Of a stretch of DNA of 6,415 bases, positions 6,036-6,415 are shown in pieces (positions within the stretch are counted from its first letter, which is position 1; each line of letters begins with the position of its first letter). The translations under genes and the position numbers were made by a program. A model generated the notes under the pieces. That model was not told the DNA's origin and did no database searches. It saw nothing but the letters and a program-made list of their open reading frames with translations. The stretch comes from a bacterium (lineage in GTDB: Bacteria; Bacteroidota; Ignavibacteria; Kapaibacteriales; UBA961). The stretch covers positions 1 to 6,415 of the forward strand of contig JALHLL010000201.1 in assembly GCA_022844575.1 (NCBI GenBank), in the 5' to 3' direction.

Positions 6036-6404
6036 ATGCAAAACGCAATCAACTGGTTTGAGATTCCGGTCGCCGATTTCGACCGAGCAAAAGAATTCTA
6101 CGGCACATTATTTAATGCCGAAATCCAAGTAATGCCTCACCCTGATATGAAGTATGGTATGTTGCCATGCGATATGGAAAAGGGAGTCGGCGGCGGTATC
6201 GTACAGGGTCCCGGTTATGAGCCATCGGATAAAGGTTCGATTCTTTATTTGAACGGAGGAGAAGATCTCGATATTCCGCTTTCGCGTGTGGAAGCTGCCG
6301 GCGGCAAGGTAGTATTACCTAAAACATCCATCGGTCCTAATGGGTACATTGCACACTTTATGGATTCGGAAGGCAATAGAGTTGCTCTTCACTCAATGAA
6401 GTAA
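6036..6404 (+). CDS. VOC-superfamily (glyoxalase/dioxygenase-fold) protein
   Basis: Complete 122-aa protein of the vicinal-oxygen-chelate fold, close in style to COG3324 proteins labelled 'related to lactoylglutathione lyase'. The two beta-alpha-beta-beta-beta modules are visible. The first is INWFEIPVADFDRAKEFYGTLF (5-26) followed by a Gly-rich stretch around 50-60. The second is SILYLNGGEDLDIPLSRVEAAGGKVV (68-93), then KTSIGPNGYIAHFMDSEGNRVALHS (96-120), where G-x-x-A-x-x-x-D-x-E-G-N is the family signature. Possible metal ligands are Glu9 and His119, but the set is not clear enough to assign lyase, isomerase or dioxygenase activity. It starts 10 bp after the interrupted membrane-protein gene and has no strong ribosome site, so it may depend on coupling to that gene. 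It looks more GC-rich than its neighbours. Likely regulated by the divergent HxlR protein. Confidence 0.9.
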   Translation: MQNAINWFEIPVADFDRAKEFYGTLFNAEIQVMPHPDMKYGMLPCDMEKGVGGGIVQGPGYEPSDKGSILYLNGGEDLDIPLSRVEAAGGKVVLPKTSIGPNGYIAHFMDSEGNRVALHSMK

Positions 6405-6415
6405 ATAACGTATAC

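Overview
The window is AT-rich DNA from a bacterium using the standard code (stops TAA and TAG). The likely source is a member of the Bacteroidota/Chlorobi (FCB) group. The hints are a candidate promoter of the TTTG / TAnnTTTG type upstream of the HxlR regulator, a type I signal peptide ending in Ala-Gln, and tandem TPR lipoproteins. This assignment is an inference from style; no phylogenetic marker gene is present.

Left part (1-4866, + strand): a possible 17-codon end of an upstream gene, then about 186 bp without a gene, then three consecutive TPR-repeat proteins that all carry export signals: a lipoprotein with a good lipobox (start placed at 241), a probable lipoprotein with an odd lipobox (1369), and a protein with a type I signal peptide (start placed at 2356). 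The first two genes are 30 bp apart and look like one transcription unit. A perfect 12-bp-arm hairpin (2303-2327) followed by a T-run separates them from the third TPR gene. The third gene abuts, with zero spacing, a cytoplasmic class I SAM-dependent methyltransferase of the Methyltransf_32-like type (3673-4866).

Right part (4999-6404): an HxlR-family winged-helix regulator on the minus strand. It is divergent from a two-gene unit encoding a small four-helix membrane protein and a VOC (glyoxalase/dioxygenase-fold) protein. The divergent spacer holds two copies, 34 bp apart, of a 17-bp dyad (ACTTGCA-N3-TGCAAGT type) that are probably the regulator's operators. The membrane-protein gene is interrupted by an in-frame TAG at its 26th codon, with the reading frame intact on both sides, so it is annotated as a probable pseudogene (or a sequence error or readthrough case). 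The layout recalls the HxlR-type-regulated catDE unit of Bacillus (membrane protein plus VOC dioxygenase), which suggests an electrophile or quinone stress module; this is inference only.

The most noteworthy points are the single-codon interruption of the membrane gene, the paired HxlR operators, the hairpin between TPR genes 2 and 3, and the half-TPR inside the second TPR protein. Nothing here amounts to a clearly new molecular system.
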